A stretch of DNA of 64,000 nt from Mycolicibacterium novocastrense (GCF_001570485.1 NZ_BCTA01000028.1:186001-250000), one strand, 5' to 3'; shown: positions 27,075 to 36,789, counted from the first letter of the stretch. The notes: a model not told the origin generated them from the letters alone. Program-made: numbers and translations.

Positions 27075-27140
27075 GCTGGTGCCCCCAGATGAGAGTTTCC
27101 CCACAGCAGACGTCCATGTCGCGACCCGAAAGGCAGACGG

Positions 27141-27995
27141 ATGAGATTGCTGCCCTTCGGCGGCGCACCAGGCAGAACGCACCGCGCCGATGCAGTCGTC
27201 ACGGGCGCAGGAAGCGGTATCGGCCGCGCATTCGCCGTGGAGCTTGCGCGCCGAGGTGGACGCGTGGTGTGCGCCGACAAAGATCCCGTCACTGCAAAAG
27301 AGTCGGCAGAGTTGGTGAGGCAGGCTGGCGGCGAGGGCTTCGACATCGAATGCGATGTCACCGATCTTGAGCAGGTCCGCAACCTCGCTGATGTGAGCGA
27401 AGACTGGTTCGAGAAGGCTGCGAGCCTCGTCATCAACAACGCCGGAATCGGTGCGGGCGGCAACCGCATCGGCGCGACGTCGATCGAGGACTGGAACGCG
27501 GCGATTTCTGTCAACCTCTGGGGCGTTATCTACGGCTGCGAGACTTTTGTGCCTCGGCTCCGCAGCAATGGGCATGGCGGAGTCATCAATGTGGCGTCGG
27601 CAGCGAGCTTTGGCTCGGCCCCTCGGATGGCGGCTTACAACGTGAGCAAGGCCGGGGTGCTCGCTCTGTCGGAGACATTGGCGGCCGAACTGAGCGGTAC
27701 TGACATCAACGTCACAGTGCTTTGCCCCACCTTCGTGAAGACGAACATCGTCAACAATCCTCAAATCGACGAGGCGGCTGCAAGACTCGCGGCCAACCTG
27801 ATGAAATGGACCGGCATTTCGCCACAGCACGTTGCTCGAACGACGTTGAACGCGCACGATCGCGGACAAATTTATGTAGTACCCCAACTCGATGCCAAAG
27901 TCTTGTGGCAACTCAAGAGAGCCCTACCCGGCCCCTTTACTCGCACGCTGGGCCTCGTGGAGCGCATGGCCTCATGGAACGATTCAGCCGAGTAG
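27141..27995 (+). CDS. Short-chain dehydrogenase/reductase (SDR)
   Basis: 284 residues. The cofactor loop is AVVTGAGSGIGRAFAVELARRGG and ADKDP follows strand 2. NNAGIG, the catalytic Ser in NVASAASFG, and Y-x3-K in YNVSKAG complete the classical SDR set. The C-terminal region (after 220) resembles mycobacterial SDRs that oxidise alcohols to ketones in lipid or terpene metabolism. In this operon it could make the ketone used by the Baeyer-Villiger-type monooxygenases downstream. First gene after the tandem operators. Confidence 0.88.
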   Translation: MRLLPFGGAPGRTHRADAVVTGAGSGIGRAFAVELARRGGRVVCADKDPVTAKESAELVRQAGGEGFDIECDVTDLEQVRNLADVSEDWFEKAASLVINNAGIGAGGNRIGATSIEDWNAAISVNLWGVIYGCETFVPRLRSNGHGGVINVASAASFGSAPRMAAYNVSKAGVLALSETLAAELSGTDINVTVLCPTFVKTNIVNNPQIDEAAARLAANLMKWTGISPQHVARTTLNAHDRGQIYVVPQLDAKVLWQLKRALPGPFTRTLGLVERMASWNDSAE

Positions 27996-28008
27996 AGGAG
28001 CAGGGAAA

Positions 28009-28932
28009 ATGGCTTTCGCATACAGTGACATGCTCGAGACAATCAAAAACAAGCAATGGGCTCTTGCCGATATCGATTGGAACGCCCCTGGCGCGGAACT
28101 GATCACCGATGAACAGCGTCCCAAACTCAAGCAATTCATGTCCGACGTGGTGTGGATTGAGCATGTTGGAGCACGTGCCTTCGCCGCGATGGCTCCAAAG
28201 GCGCCATTCGAAGCGCTCGGAGACATTTACCGTTACTTTCACGCCGAGGAGCAGCGTCACGCCAATGCCGAACTTGCCTTGATGCGTCGCTGGGGCATGC
28301 TCGAGGAAGGCGAGAAACCGGTCCCGAACAAGAATATTCGGCTGGTCATCGAATGGCTGGACCGTTATGCGGAAGCCCTGCCCCTGACCGTCATCGGGGC
28401 CGCGATTCCGGCACTGGAGACTGCGCTCGATGGAGCGCTGCTGAAGTTTCTCCTCGATGAGGTTGACGACCCTGTGTGCGGGGAGGTGTTCAACAAGGTC
28501 AACAGCGACGAATCAAGGCATCTCGCGGTTGGCTTCCAGGTCTTGAATGACCTGGGCGCCAGCCCGATGCGAATCCACGCCATTCAAACTGCGGGTGCTC
28601 TTGTCGACCCGCGCATTCTCACCGGCGCGTTGCTGTATATCCCGCTCCTGACGCGCATGTTGATGAATCTCAACGCTATGGGTCTGTCCGAGGAGAAGTT
28701 ATACAACGCAGTGACGCGGTATGCCAATGTCGGCGATCGCAGTGAGCATACGCGGAGGGTGCCCGGCTATCACATCTTGAAGGCGCACATGTCGTCGTCC
28801 ATCAAGCGGTCCCAGCCTCTGCACTTCGTGTCTCAGCGCCTTGGCAATGCGATCGATGTTTTCCCTGTTCAGATTTTCGGTCGGCCGCCATCCTGGACGG
28901 ACGAACTGACCTACGAACCGGTTGCCAAATGA
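28009..28932 (+). CDS. Ferritin-like (di-iron helical bundle) protein
   Basis: 307 residues from the ATG at 28009, which follows AGGAGCAGGG. Two E-x2-H-type motifs, FHAEEQRHANAELALM (residues about 78-93) and NSDESRHLAVGFQVL (about 165-180), plus an upstream acidic WIEHVGARAF, suggest a four-helix bundle with a di-metal site. Mycobacterial relatives are annotated only as ferritin-like domain proteins. The longer frame from 27892 overlaps the SDR gene and is rejected. It overlaps the monooxygenase ATG by 4 nt. Its function is unknown; a desaturase- or oxygenase-like role is possible. Confidence 0.75.
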   Translation: MAFAYSDMLETIKNKQWALADIDWNAPGAELITDEQRPKLKQFMSDVVWIEHVGARAFAAMAPKAPFEALGDIYRYFHAEEQRHANAELALMRRWGMLEEGEKPVPNKNIRLVIEWLDRYAEALPLTVIGAAIPALETALDGALLKFLLDEVDDPVCGEVFNKVNSDESRHLAVGFQVLNDLGASPMRIHAIQTAGALVDPRILTGALLYIPLLTRMLMNLNAMGLSEEKLYNAVTRYANVGDRSEHTRRVPGYHILKAHMSSSIKRSQPLHFVSQRLGNAIDVFPVQIFGRPPSWTDELTYEPVAK

Positions 28933-30422
28933 CAGGCACCACGACGACGTTGATCGTCGGCGCCGGGTTCGCAGGTATCGGTGCGGCGATCAGACTGCTT
29001 CAAGAGGGCACGGATGACTTCGTCATCCTGGAACGGTCAGATCGCGTCGGAGGCACCTGGCGAGACAATACTTATCCCGGTGCGGCCTGCGATATTCCCT
29101 CGCTTCTCTACTCCTACTCGTTCGAGCCGAATCCGGGCTGGACTCGTACCTACTCGGGGAGCGCTGAGATCCTCGAATATATCGACGATATGGTCGACAA
29201 GTACGATCTTGCCCGGTTCATCCAGTTTGATACCGACGTGACTGCCTTGGAATTCGATGAGAGTGCCGGCATCTGGATGGCCGACACGGCAGATGGAAAG
29301 CGGTATCACACCCGGTCAGTTGTGATGGCCAGTGGACCACTTGCCAACGCCAGCTTTCCCGATATTCGGGGTATTGACTCGTACGGTGGAAAAAAGATCC
29401 ACAGCGCTCGATGGGACCATGGCTACGATCTCGGCGGTAAGAGGGTTGCAGTCATCGGGACAGGCGCGAGCGCGGTTCAGATCATTCCCGAGCTCGTAAA
29501 GTCGGCTGCCTCGGTCAAAGTCTTCCAGAGAACGCCCGGCTGGGTGTTGCCCAGGGTGAACTTCAGGCATCCGGCCTGGGCGCGTTCGACCTTCACACAC
29601 CTGCCGGTGAGCGAACAAGCGCTCCGCGACGCGTGGTTTTGGGCCCACGAAGTGATGGCAGTGGGTATGGTCTGGAACACCGCCGCGACGTCCGCGATAC
29701 AGCTGGCGGCCAAGGCTCATCTCCGTCGGCAGGTGAAAGACTCCTGGTTGAGACGTCAGTTGACGCCCCATTTCAGGCCTGGATGCAAGCGCATGCTCAT
29801 GACCAGTGATTATTACCCTGCGCTACAGGCGGATAACTGCAAGCTGATCAGCTGGCCGATCGCCACATTGTCACCCAACGGTGTTCGGACCGCCGACGGT
29901 GTCGAGCACGAAGTGGACTGTATCGTATTTGCCACTGGCTTCGATGTGGCCAAACGTGGCACCCCGTTCCCGATTAGCGGCCTCGGCGGTCGGAAGCTCG
30001 GCGATGAATGGTCTCAGGGGACATTTGCCTTCAAGAGCGTGAGCGTGGCCGGGTATCCGAACTTATTCTTCACTTTCGGACCGAATTCCGGGCCAGGCCA
30101 CAACTCGGCGCTCGTATATATGGAGGCTGCAATTGACTATATAGTCAAGGCGATCAAGCTCCTTCAGCAAAATGACATCGGCACTTTGGATGTGAGGGAG
30201 GATCGTCAGGACCGCTATCACTCCGAAATTCAGCGCCGCCTTCGACGAACGACTTGGAATTCGGGGTGCAGCAGTTGGTATTTGACCGAGGACGGCTACA
30301 ACGGCACGATGTACCCAGGTTTCGCGACCCAGTTTATGAGAGAACTATCCCGCTTGGATCCTCATGATTACGTGATAACCCGGCGCGACGATACACACGT
30401 CGAGCTGACGCAATCACTCTGA
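28929..30422 (+). CDS. Flavin-dependent Baeyer-Villiger-type monooxygenase 1
   Basis: 497 residues. FAD motif LIVGAGFAGIGAAIRL, GGTWRDNTYPGAACDIPS, then the type I BVMO fingerprint in its Tyr/Asp variant (YGGKKIHSARWD, residues about 150-165), and the NADPH motif VAVIGTGASAVQIIP. It would insert oxygen next to a ketone carbonyl to form an ester. ATGA overlap with the ferritin-like gene. Two more paralogues and an esterase follow, which together would convert ketones to acid plus alcohol. Confidence 0.9.
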   Translation: MTGTTTTLIVGAGFAGIGAAIRLLQEGTDDFVILERSDRVGGTWRDNTYPGAACDIPSLLYSYSFEPNPGWTRTYSGSAEILEYIDDMVDKYDLARFIQFDTDVTALEFDESAGIWMADTADGKRYHTRSVVMASGPLANASFPDIRGIDSYGGKKIHSARWDHGYDLGGKRVAVIGTGASAVQIIPELVKSAASVKVFQRTPGWVLPRVNFRHPAWARSTFTHLPVSEQALRDAWFWAHEVMAVGMVWNTAATSAIQLAAKAHLRRQVKDSWLRRQLTPHFRPGCKRMLMTSDYYPALQADNCKLISWPIATLSPNGVRTADGVEHEVDCIVFATGFDVAKRGTPFPISGLGGRKLGDEWSQGTFAFKSVSVAGYPNLFFTFGPNSGPGHNSALVYMEAAIDYIVKAIKLLQQNDIGTLDVREDRQDRYHSEIQRRLRRTTWNSGCSSWYLTEDGYNGTMYPGFATQFMRELSRLDPHDYVITRRDDTHVELTQSL

Positions 30423-30466
30423 ATACAAGTTTGCAGGGCTGACCGTCAGAACGGTGAAATACAGGA

Positions 30467-31984
30467 ATGGATCGCAAGTCCGACCGTAATTACGAGATAA
30501 TTATCATAGGAGCTGGATTTTCCGGCATCGGGTCTGGCATTAGCTTGATGAAGGCGGGATTTACCGACTTCTTGATGGTTGATGACGCCGATGGCGTAGG
30601 TGGTACGTGGCACTGGAACACCTACCCGGGTATCGCTGTCGATATACCGTCGTTCAGTTATCAATTCTCATACGAAATGCGGCCCTCTTGGTCGCGCACG
30701 TACGCCCACGGCAATGAGCTCAAAGCCTATGCCGAGCGATGTGTTGAAAAGTATCGGCTCTGGGACCATATTCGTTTCAACACAACCATTACCGAGGCTT
30801 GTTTCGACGAGAACGCAACACGGTGGCATTTGACCAGTGCCAATGGTGAGGAGTTCACGGCACGCTTCGTGATAAATTGCTCCGGCGTTCTCAGTCGGCC
30901 AAAGTGGCCTGAAATCAAGGGGGTGCGAGATTTCGCCGGCGTTACGCTCCACACGGCTAGATGGGACAATGCCAAAGATCTCAGCGGGAAGAGGGTTGCA
31001 GTAATCGGTACCGGTGCATCGGCGGTGCAACTGATACCCGAAGTCGCAAAGAAAGCAGAGAGTCTGACGGTATTTCAGCGAACTCCAATTTATTGTCTGC
31101 CGAAGCCAGACTTCCCCATACCGACGTGGGGTGGAAGGCTTCTACATTTCCTGCCGGGGGCACAATTGGCGACCCGGACCGCCAGCCAGGCGTTCGTGGA
31201 AATCACTTTCCCAATCGCCGCTCACTTTCATACGGTGATACCGTTCGCCGATGTCATGGAGAGCGCCGCAAAGCGGTACATGCGGCGTGAGGTCCATGAC
31301 CCGACGACGAGAGAACAACTCATTCCGCGCTACTCGTTGGGCTGTAAACGACCCAGCTTCCACAATTCCTATCTCGCAACGTACAACCGGTCCAACGTTT
31401 CGCTCGAGACGAGCGGCATAACCCATATCGACCATGCATCCGTCCATACTCGAGACGGCAAAGCTCATCCCATTGACGTCTTGATCCTGGCCACCGGCTT
31501 CAAAGTGATGGAGTCGGGCAACATGCCAACTTACGTATTGAAGGGACGCGGCGGGCTGGAGCAGGCTACATGGTGGGACGAGCATCGACTGCAGGCCTTC
31601 GAAGGGGTGAGCGTCCCGGGATTTCCGAATCATTTCAACATCTTCGGCCCGTACGGCTACAACGGTTCCTCGTACTTCACGCTCATCGAGGCGCAGAGTC
31701 GGCACATCGTCCGGTGTCTTCGTCGCGCGCGGGCGCTGGGTGCTAACTGCGTGGAGGTCAAGAAGGAGGCGAACGACCGTTATTTCGCCGAAGTGCTAAG
31801 GCGGCGTCACAGACAGGTTTTCTGGCAGCCGAGCTGTTCCAATGCCAACAGCTACTACTTCGACAGGCACGGTGACGTTCCACTCCGTCCATCAACGACT
31901 CTGGAGACCTATTGGCGGAGCCGCACCTTTCGCCTCTCGGACTACCGATTCGAGAATCGGCCCGAAGAGGTGTGTCCCCGGTGA
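30467..31984 (+). CDS. Flavin-dependent Baeyer-Villiger-type monooxygenase 2
   Basis: 505 residues. FAD-binding IIIGAGFSGIGSGISL, GGTWHWNTYPGIAVDIPS, fingerprint DFAGVTLHTARWDNA, and second nucleotide motif VAVIGTGASAVQLIP. Divergent from BVMO 1 in the C-terminal half, so it is not a recent duplication. It starts 44 nt after BVMO 1 and its stop overlaps the GTG of the esterase gene, so the oxygenase and esterase are coupled. Confidence 0.9.
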   Translation: MDRKSDRNYEIIIIGAGFSGIGSGISLMKAGFTDFLMVDDADGVGGTWHWNTYPGIAVDIPSFSYQFSYEMRPSWSRTYAHGNELKAYAERCVEKYRLWDHIRFNTTITEACFDENATRWHLTSANGEEFTARFVINCSGVLSRPKWPEIKGVRDFAGVTLHTARWDNAKDLSGKRVAVIGTGASAVQLIPEVAKKAESLTVFQRTPIYCLPKPDFPIPTWGGRLLHFLPGAQLATRTASQAFVEITFPIAAHFHTVIPFADVMESAAKRYMRREVHDPTTREQLIPRYSLGCKRPSFHNSYLATYNRSNVSLETSGITHIDHASVHTRDGKAHPIDVLILATGFKVMESGNMPTYVLKGRGGLEQATWWDEHRLQAFEGVSVPGFPNHFNIFGPYGYNGSSYFTLIEAQSRHIVRCLRRARALGANCVEVKKEANDRYFAEVLRRRHRQVFWQPSCSNANSYYFDRHGDVPLRPSTTLETYWRSRTFRLSDYRFENRPEEVCPR

Positions 31985-32946
31985 CCAGAATGGATGCCCC
32001 TGACTGGCAGCCCAGTCTTGCCAGTCATCTCGTCGCGATGTCCTCGCGAACCACGCTGCGGCCACTGGCGCAGCTGATGCCATCAAACGCCTACGGACTT
32101 GCGGTGATGGATCGCGTGCTTCGAACAGCGCTCGTAGCCTCACGGCCTCGGCGCGGCGTCACAGTGCGCAAGGTTGACACTGTATTCGCCGGAGGCCCGG
32201 TTCGTGGGGACTGGATCACCACGCCTGCCATTAATCCGCATGCCAACCCTTTGCTGTACATCCACGGCGGCGCCTATTCTATGTGCTCGCCGGAGACGCA
32301 CCGCGGTCTTCTTGGTGAACTCGCCTCGGCGAGCGGGCGCCCCATCTTCGCAGTGAAGTATCGTCTTGCCCCGCGGTATCCCTATCCCGCAGCCGCGGAC
32401 GATGCGCTGAATGCGTATCGCTGGCTTACCAGCGGAGGGTCCCCGGGTTCTTGTCAGCGCACCGTCGCGGTTGCCGGCGATTCAGCGGGCGGTCAGCTCA
32501 CGATGGCCACGGCCTTGGGCGCACGTGCAGTTGGATTGCCGCTCCCTGATGCGATGCTGCTGATGTCTCCCGTCCTGGATCTCAGGTGCGAACTTGCCAG
32601 AGCGCGTGAAATTCGCCGCCGGGATCCTTTTGCCTCCGCTCAATCAGCGGCGCGCGCTCTTGACCTCTACGTAGGTGGCGCAGATCGCGGAGATCCGCGC
32701 CTCAGCGTGCTTGACGCGGACCTCACCTCGATGCCGCCGATCCTCATTCAGGTGGGCGGGAGAGAAATGTTGATCGATGACTCGCGCCGTCTCGCCGAGC
32801 GACTTCAATCAGCTGGATCCCACGTCGAGATCCAGGTATACCGGGGACAGATCCATGTATTCCAGGCTATGTTCCGGATTCTTCCCGAAGCCCGAGACGC
32901 GATTCATCGAGCGGGACGCTTCCTTGAAGCCTCGGAAGTCAGGTGA
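31981..32946 (+). CDS. HSL-family (Lip-type) alpha/beta hydrolase, esterase
   Basis: About 321 residues. The hormone-sensitive-lipase oxyanion motif YIHGGAYSMCSPETHRG, the mycobacterial Lip block VKYRLAPRYPYPAAADDAL, the nucleophile elbow VAGDSAGGQLT, and C-terminal QVGGREMLIDDS (Asp) with GQIHVFQ (His) give a complete catalytic triad. In this setting it would hydrolyse the ester formed by a BVMO. GTG at 31981 overlaps the BVMO 2 stop (GTGA). Confidence 0.9.
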   Translation: MTRMDAPDWQPSLASHLVAMSSRTTLRPLAQLMPSNAYGLAVMDRVLRTALVASRPRRGVTVRKVDTVFAGGPVRGDWITTPAINPHANPLLYIHGGAYSMCSPETHRGLLGELASASGRPIFAVKYRLAPRYPYPAAADDALNAYRWLTSGGSPGSCQRTVAVAGDSAGGQLTMATALGARAVGLPLPDAMLLMSPVLDLRCELARAREIRRRDPFASAQSAARALDLYVGGADRGDPRLSVLDADLTSMPPILIQVGGREMLIDDSRRLAERLQSAGSHVEIQVYRGQIHVFQAMFRILPEARDAIHRAGRFLEASEVR

Positions 32947-33022
32947 AAGTGTCCGAACAGGCAATGCTCCTACACCTACACCACCTCGACCGCCGCAGCG
33001 TGAAGTCAGTCGTCTCTGCCTC

Positions 33023-34522
33023 ATGAGCAGCAACTTCGCGACGGCCTGTCGCGCATACGATCCGTCGATCGTGATCATCGGGGCCGGCTTCGCCGGGGTT
33101 GCGATGGCCCACCGGCTGAAGAAGGACGGGTTCACGAACTTCACGATCCTGGAAAAGGCTGCAGACATCGGGGGTGTTTGGCGTGACAACACCTATCCGG
33201 GAGCGGCCTGCGACGTGCCGTCAGCGTTGTACTCACTCTCGTACAAGCCCAATCCTCGTTGGTCACGGCGATATGCCGAGCAACCCGAGATACTCAAGTA
33301 CCTCCAACAACTCGTGGAGAGTGGCGGACTGGCCGCGCATCTGCGTACCCAGACCGAAGTTGTCGCAATGACCTTCGATGACCAGCTAGGGCGTTGGACC
33401 CTGGTTACGAACTCGAACGAGACAATAACCTGCGATGTCGTCGTCTCGGCCGTGGGTCAGCTCTCCTTGCCCCACGTACCCGTTATTGCCGACGCAGACA
33501 CCTTCCAGGGGCCGCGCTTTCATTCGGCGCGTTGGGACCGATCGGTTTCGCTTCGCGGCAAGCAAGTAGCCGTCATCGGCACAGGAGCTAGTGCCATCCA
33601 ATTCGTGCCACACATCGCCCAGGAGGCGGAGCATGTCACGCTATATCAGCGCACGGCTCCGTGGATCTTGCCGAAGTGGGACAGCAGGTATGGAGTCCTT
33701 CACGACAGGGTGAGCGAGTTATTGCCGATGGCGCTGCGCCTCGAGCGTTTCGCGGTATGGCTAATTTTCGAGTTGCTCGCTGTGACGCTAGTCGACGCGA
33801 AGCCCCTCTCACGCGTCCTCGGTGCGATCGCGCGCCGCCACCTACATCGGCAGGTTGCTAGCCCATCTTTGCGCGAGCAATTGATGCCTTCGGACGCGCC
33901 AGGGTGCAAGCGAGTGCTGTTCTCGAATGATTACTATCCAGCAATCGCGAGTGATCGCGTGTCGTTGGTGCCGAAGGCTATCGCAGAGCTCTGCGACAAC
34001 GGTGTCAAGACCGTGGATGGAGAGTTTCGTCCTGCAGATGTCGTGATCTACGGAACCGGGTTTCGCGCCACCGATTTTCTCGCCCCGATGTCCGTGCGCG
34101 GCTCTCGCGGAGTCTCCTTGGCCGAGGTGTGGAAGACCCAGGCGTACGCATATCTGGGCATCACTGTCCCCATGTTCCCGAACCTGTTCCTGCTTTATGG
34201 TCCCAACACGAATGTGGGCTCGGGGTCGATCCTCTACATGATCGAGTCACAAGTCCGTCACATCGCAACGCTCATCAAAGCCGTGGCTGCTCATCCGGGT
34301 CATGCGATCGATGTCAGGACGGAGAGCGCGCAACGCTACAACACGCGCTTGAGAAGGCGACTACGGAGGTCGGTGTGGGCGCTGTGTGCGAGCTGGTATC
34401 GAACCTCGAGCGGGGAAATCCCGACGAACTGGCCGGGGCCTACCTTGGTTTATCGACTCCTTACCCGGAAGCCGCACAGCGGCGATTACGTCTTGAGAAA
34501 CGTCGGGCGTCTAAAGGTCTGA
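33023..34522 (+). CDS. Flavin-dependent Baeyer-Villiger-type monooxygenase 3
   Basis: 499 residues. IVIIGAGFAGVAMAHRL, GGVWRDNTYPGAACDVPS, fingerprint TFQGPRFHSARWDRS, and VAVIGTGASAIQFVP. Start taken at the ATG at 33023 because the open frame further left overlaps the esterase and encodes no FAD fold. Closest in block sequence to BVMO 1 (shared WRDNTYPGAACD). With three BVMOs in 6 kb, different ketone or chain-length specificities are likely. Confidence 0.9.
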   Translation: MSSNFATACRAYDPSIVIIGAGFAGVAMAHRLKKDGFTNFTILEKAADIGGVWRDNTYPGAACDVPSALYSLSYKPNPRWSRRYAEQPEILKYLQQLVESGGLAAHLRTQTEVVAMTFDDQLGRWTLVTNSNETITCDVVVSAVGQLSLPHVPVIADADTFQGPRFHSARWDRSVSLRGKQVAVIGTGASAIQFVPHIAQEAEHVTLYQRTAPWILPKWDSRYGVLHDRVSELLPMALRLERFAVWLIFELLAVTLVDAKPLSRVLGAIARRHLHRQVASPSLREQLMPSDAPGCKRVLFSNDYYPAIASDRVSLVPKAIAELCDNGVKTVDGEFRPADVVIYGTGFRATDFLAPMSVRGSRGVSLAEVWKTQAYAYLGITVPMFPNLFLLYGPNTNVGSGSILYMIESQVRHIATLIKAVAAHPGHAIDVRTESAQRYNTRLRRRLRRSVWALCASWYRTSSGEIPTNWPGPTLVYRLLTRKPHSGDYVLRNVGRLKV

Positions 34523-34587
34523 GACCCTGCAGAACCGAGCCTGGCCGACTAAGGGCACGAGACGCGCACTTAACCGCTAGGCCAATA

Positions 34588-34605
34588 ATGTCTAGATATT
34601 GACAT
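34588..34605. promoter_or_regulatory. Palindrome upstream of the P450/transglutaminase-like operon
   Basis: ATGTC-N8-GACAT inverted repeat, 63-80 bp upstream of the P450 ATG. It overlaps a TTGACA that could be a -35 box (34599-34604). It could be an operator for a TetR or GntR-type repressor not in the immediate vicinity. By-eye only. Confidence 0.45.
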
Positions 34606-34667
34606 CAATGGCATCTTTGTAAAGACTGGTGGACGCCGTCAAAGCGGCCCAGCGTCCAGGAGGAACC

Positions 34668-36125
34668 ATGACGAATCACCTTCTCGCACCTGCGCACCAC
34701 GTGAAGGAGCGGTTGTCCTCTGTGATCATGGTCCCCGCGCCTCACGCCGTCGACGACAGATGGCGTCGATGGAGCCGGGACTGGCCGGTTCGTGAACTGG
34801 CACCGGCACCCGCGGGCAGTGGATTGAAAGCCGTCCGGGGGGATGCCGGACTGCCCTTCGTAGGTCACACGCTCGACTACATCCGATTCGGCTCGGATTT
34901 CAGTCGAGAGCGCTACGACCGTCTGGGTTCGGTGTCGTGGATGGGCGCGTTCGGCACCAAGATGGTGGTCATCGCCGGCCCTGACGCCACTCGAGAGGCG
35001 TTCACGAGCGAAGCGAAAGCATTCTCTCAGGATGGCTGGTCCTTCCTGATCGACGCCTTCTTCCATCGCGGTTTGATGCTCATGAGCTTCGACGAGCACT
35101 TGATGCACCGGCGCATCATGCAGGAGGCGTTTACGCGTCCGCGCCTGACCGGATACGTCGAACAGGTAACGCCATGCGTTCGCTCGGCAGTGCCTGCGTG
35201 GCCGGTGGGCCCGTCGGTTCGAATCTACCCACTGTTGAAGGAACTCACCCTCGACATCGCTACCGACGTCTTCATGGGCGGCCGCGGCAAGGACGAGAGC
35301 GATGCTGTCAACAAGGCGTTCGTCGCTACGGTCCGGGCGGCGAGTTCCCTTGTGCGTGCTCCGCTTCCGGGAACCAGATTCCGCGCTGGTGTGCAAGGGC
35401 GGCGCGTTTTGGAGGACTACTTCTTCCGGCATCTGCCGGCCGCGCGAGCCGGTGAAACGGAGGATCTGTTCGCTGCTCTCTGTCAAGCCACGACCGAAGA
35501 CGGGGAGCGGTTTTCCGACGAGGATGTGGTGAATCACATGATCTTCTTGATGATGGCGGCCCACGACACCTCGACGATCACCACCACAGCGGTCACCTAT
35601 TTCCTTGCCAAGTATCCGCAGTGGCAGGAGGCTGCGGCTGCGGAAGCCGCGGCCATCGGTGACGGGTTGCCGGACATCGAGGCCCTGGAGAAGATGACGG
35701 TCATCGACCTCGTGATCAAGGAAGCGCTCAGACTGCTTGCACCTGTTCCGCTGGTGATGCGCAAGACGGTTCGAGATGTCGCCATCGATGGATATCACAT
35801 CCCCTCGAACACGTTATGCGCTATAACGCCTGCCGTGAATCACTTCGATCGAACGATCTGGAGTGATCCGGAGCGGTTCGATCCCTCACGTTTCGACGAG
35901 CCTCGGCGCGAAGACCAACACCACCGATTCGCCTGGGTTCCGTTCGGAGGTGGAGCGCACAAGTGCATCGGCATGCAATTCGGGACGCTCGAAGTCAAAG
36001 CAATCCTGCACAGGATGCTGCGTTCGTTCACTTGGAAGGTTCCGGAGAACTATCACGTCCGATGGGACAACACCTCGCTGCCCATTCCGGTGGACGGACT
36101 TCCGTTGGAGATGAAGCGCCGATGA
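34668..36125 (+). CDS. Cytochrome P450, family not assigned
   Basis: 485 residues from the ATG at 34668, which follows AGGAGGAAC. The I-helix is MMAAHDTSTITTT, the K-helix ExxR is EALRLL, and the heme loop is WVPFGGGAHKCIGMQFG with the Cys thiolate. The long N-terminus and the FGGGAHKCIG loop recall CYP136/CYP51-like or fatty-acid-binding groups rather than CYP153, so its substrate may be larger, perhaps a sterol or polyketide-like lipid. No ferredoxin gene is next to it. First gene of the 34.7-43.8 kb unit; it overlaps the next gene by 4 nt. Confidence 0.88.
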   Translation: MTNHLLAPAHHVKERLSSVIMVPAPHAVDDRWRRWSRDWPVRELAPAPAGSGLKAVRGDAGLPFVGHTLDYIRFGSDFSRERYDRLGSVSWMGAFGTKMVVIAGPDATREAFTSEAKAFSQDGWSFLIDAFFHRGLMLMSFDEHLMHRRIMQEAFTRPRLTGYVEQVTPCVRSAVPAWPVGPSVRIYPLLKELTLDIATDVFMGGRGKDESDAVNKAFVATVRAASSLVRAPLPGTRFRAGVQGRRVLEDYFFRHLPAARAGETEDLFAALCQATTEDGERFSDEDVVNHMIFLMMAAHDTSTITTTAVTYFLAKYPQWQEAAAAEAAAIGDGLPDIEALEKMTVIDLVIKEALRLLAPVPLVMRKTVRDVAIDGYHIPSNTLCAITPAVNHFDRTIWSDPERFDPSRFDEPRREDQHHRFAWVPFGGGAHKCIGMQFGTLEVKAILHRMLRSFTWKVPENYHVRWDNTSLPIPVDGLPLEMKRR

Positions 36126-36775
36126 CCGTCGACCACAGCCCCTACCTCGAACCCACGGAGTTTCTTGACTGGCAACAAGATTCGGTACGTGACTTCGTGT
36201 CATCGGCGATCCGTGGTGCCTGCGGCGACACCGAGAAGGCCATCGCCATCTTCACCGCGGTCCGTGACTCCATTTGGTACGACCCCTACACGGTGACCGA
36301 CAACCCGCACGCGTATCGCGCCAGCACCGTCGCGACCGCAGAACGGGCCTACTGCGTCCCGAAGGCCGTGCTCTTGACTGCAGCGTGCCGAGCGGCGGGA
36401 ATCCCGGCGCGGCTGGGGTTCGCCGACGTCCGAAACCACCTCCAGACCAAGGCATTGCGCGAGCGGATGGGTGGTAGCGACGTTTTCGTCTACCACGGCT
36501 ACAGTCTCATGTTCCTCAACGGTGCGTGGGTAAAGGCCACCCCGGCGTTCAATCGCGAGCTGTGCGCACGCTTCGGTGTCTCGCCGATCGAATTCGACGG
36601 CCGTAGCGACGCGCTACTCCATGGTTTCACCGCTGACGGCACCCAGCACATGGAGTATCTGCGCGACCGGGGAGCCTACGACGATCTACCCCTAGCAGAC
36701 ATCCTGCAAGCACTGAGAACGCATTACGGCACATTCATCGATCAGCCGAACAGCCGTCCCGACCTCTTCGCCTGA
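36122..36775 (+). CDS. Transglutaminase-like (papain-fold) protein
   Basis: 217 residues. The transglutaminase core is visible: RAYCVPKAVLLTAACRAAGIPARLGFADVRNH with the nucleophile Cys near residue 79, a catalytic-type His in FVYHGYSLMFLNG, and WVKATPAFNR after it. Such stand-alone proteins in bacteria may be proteases, amidases or acyltransferases rather than crosslinkers. ATGA overlap with the P450 suggests a linked reaction, for example processing of a P450 product or a carrier-bound substrate. The reaction is unknown. Confidence 0.8.
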   Translation: MTVDHSPYLEPTEFLDWQQDSVRDFVSSAIRGACGDTEKAIAIFTAVRDSIWYDPYTVTDNPHAYRASTVATAERAYCVPKAVLLTAACRAAGIPARLGFADVRNHLQTKALRERMGGSDVFVYHGYSLMFLNGAWVKATPAFNRELCARFGVSPIEFDGRSDALLHGFTADGTQHMEYLRDRGAYDDLPLADILQALRTHYGTFIDQPNSRPDLFA

Positions 36776-36789
36776 AAGGGCACTACACG

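Noticed and set aside
34538..34590. tRNA-like stretch on the minus strand (GGCCTAGCGGTTAAGTGCG...)
   Set aside because: It resembles a D-arm, but no T-arm with TTCRA, no matching acceptor strand and no clean anticodon stem could be found. Too weak to call.
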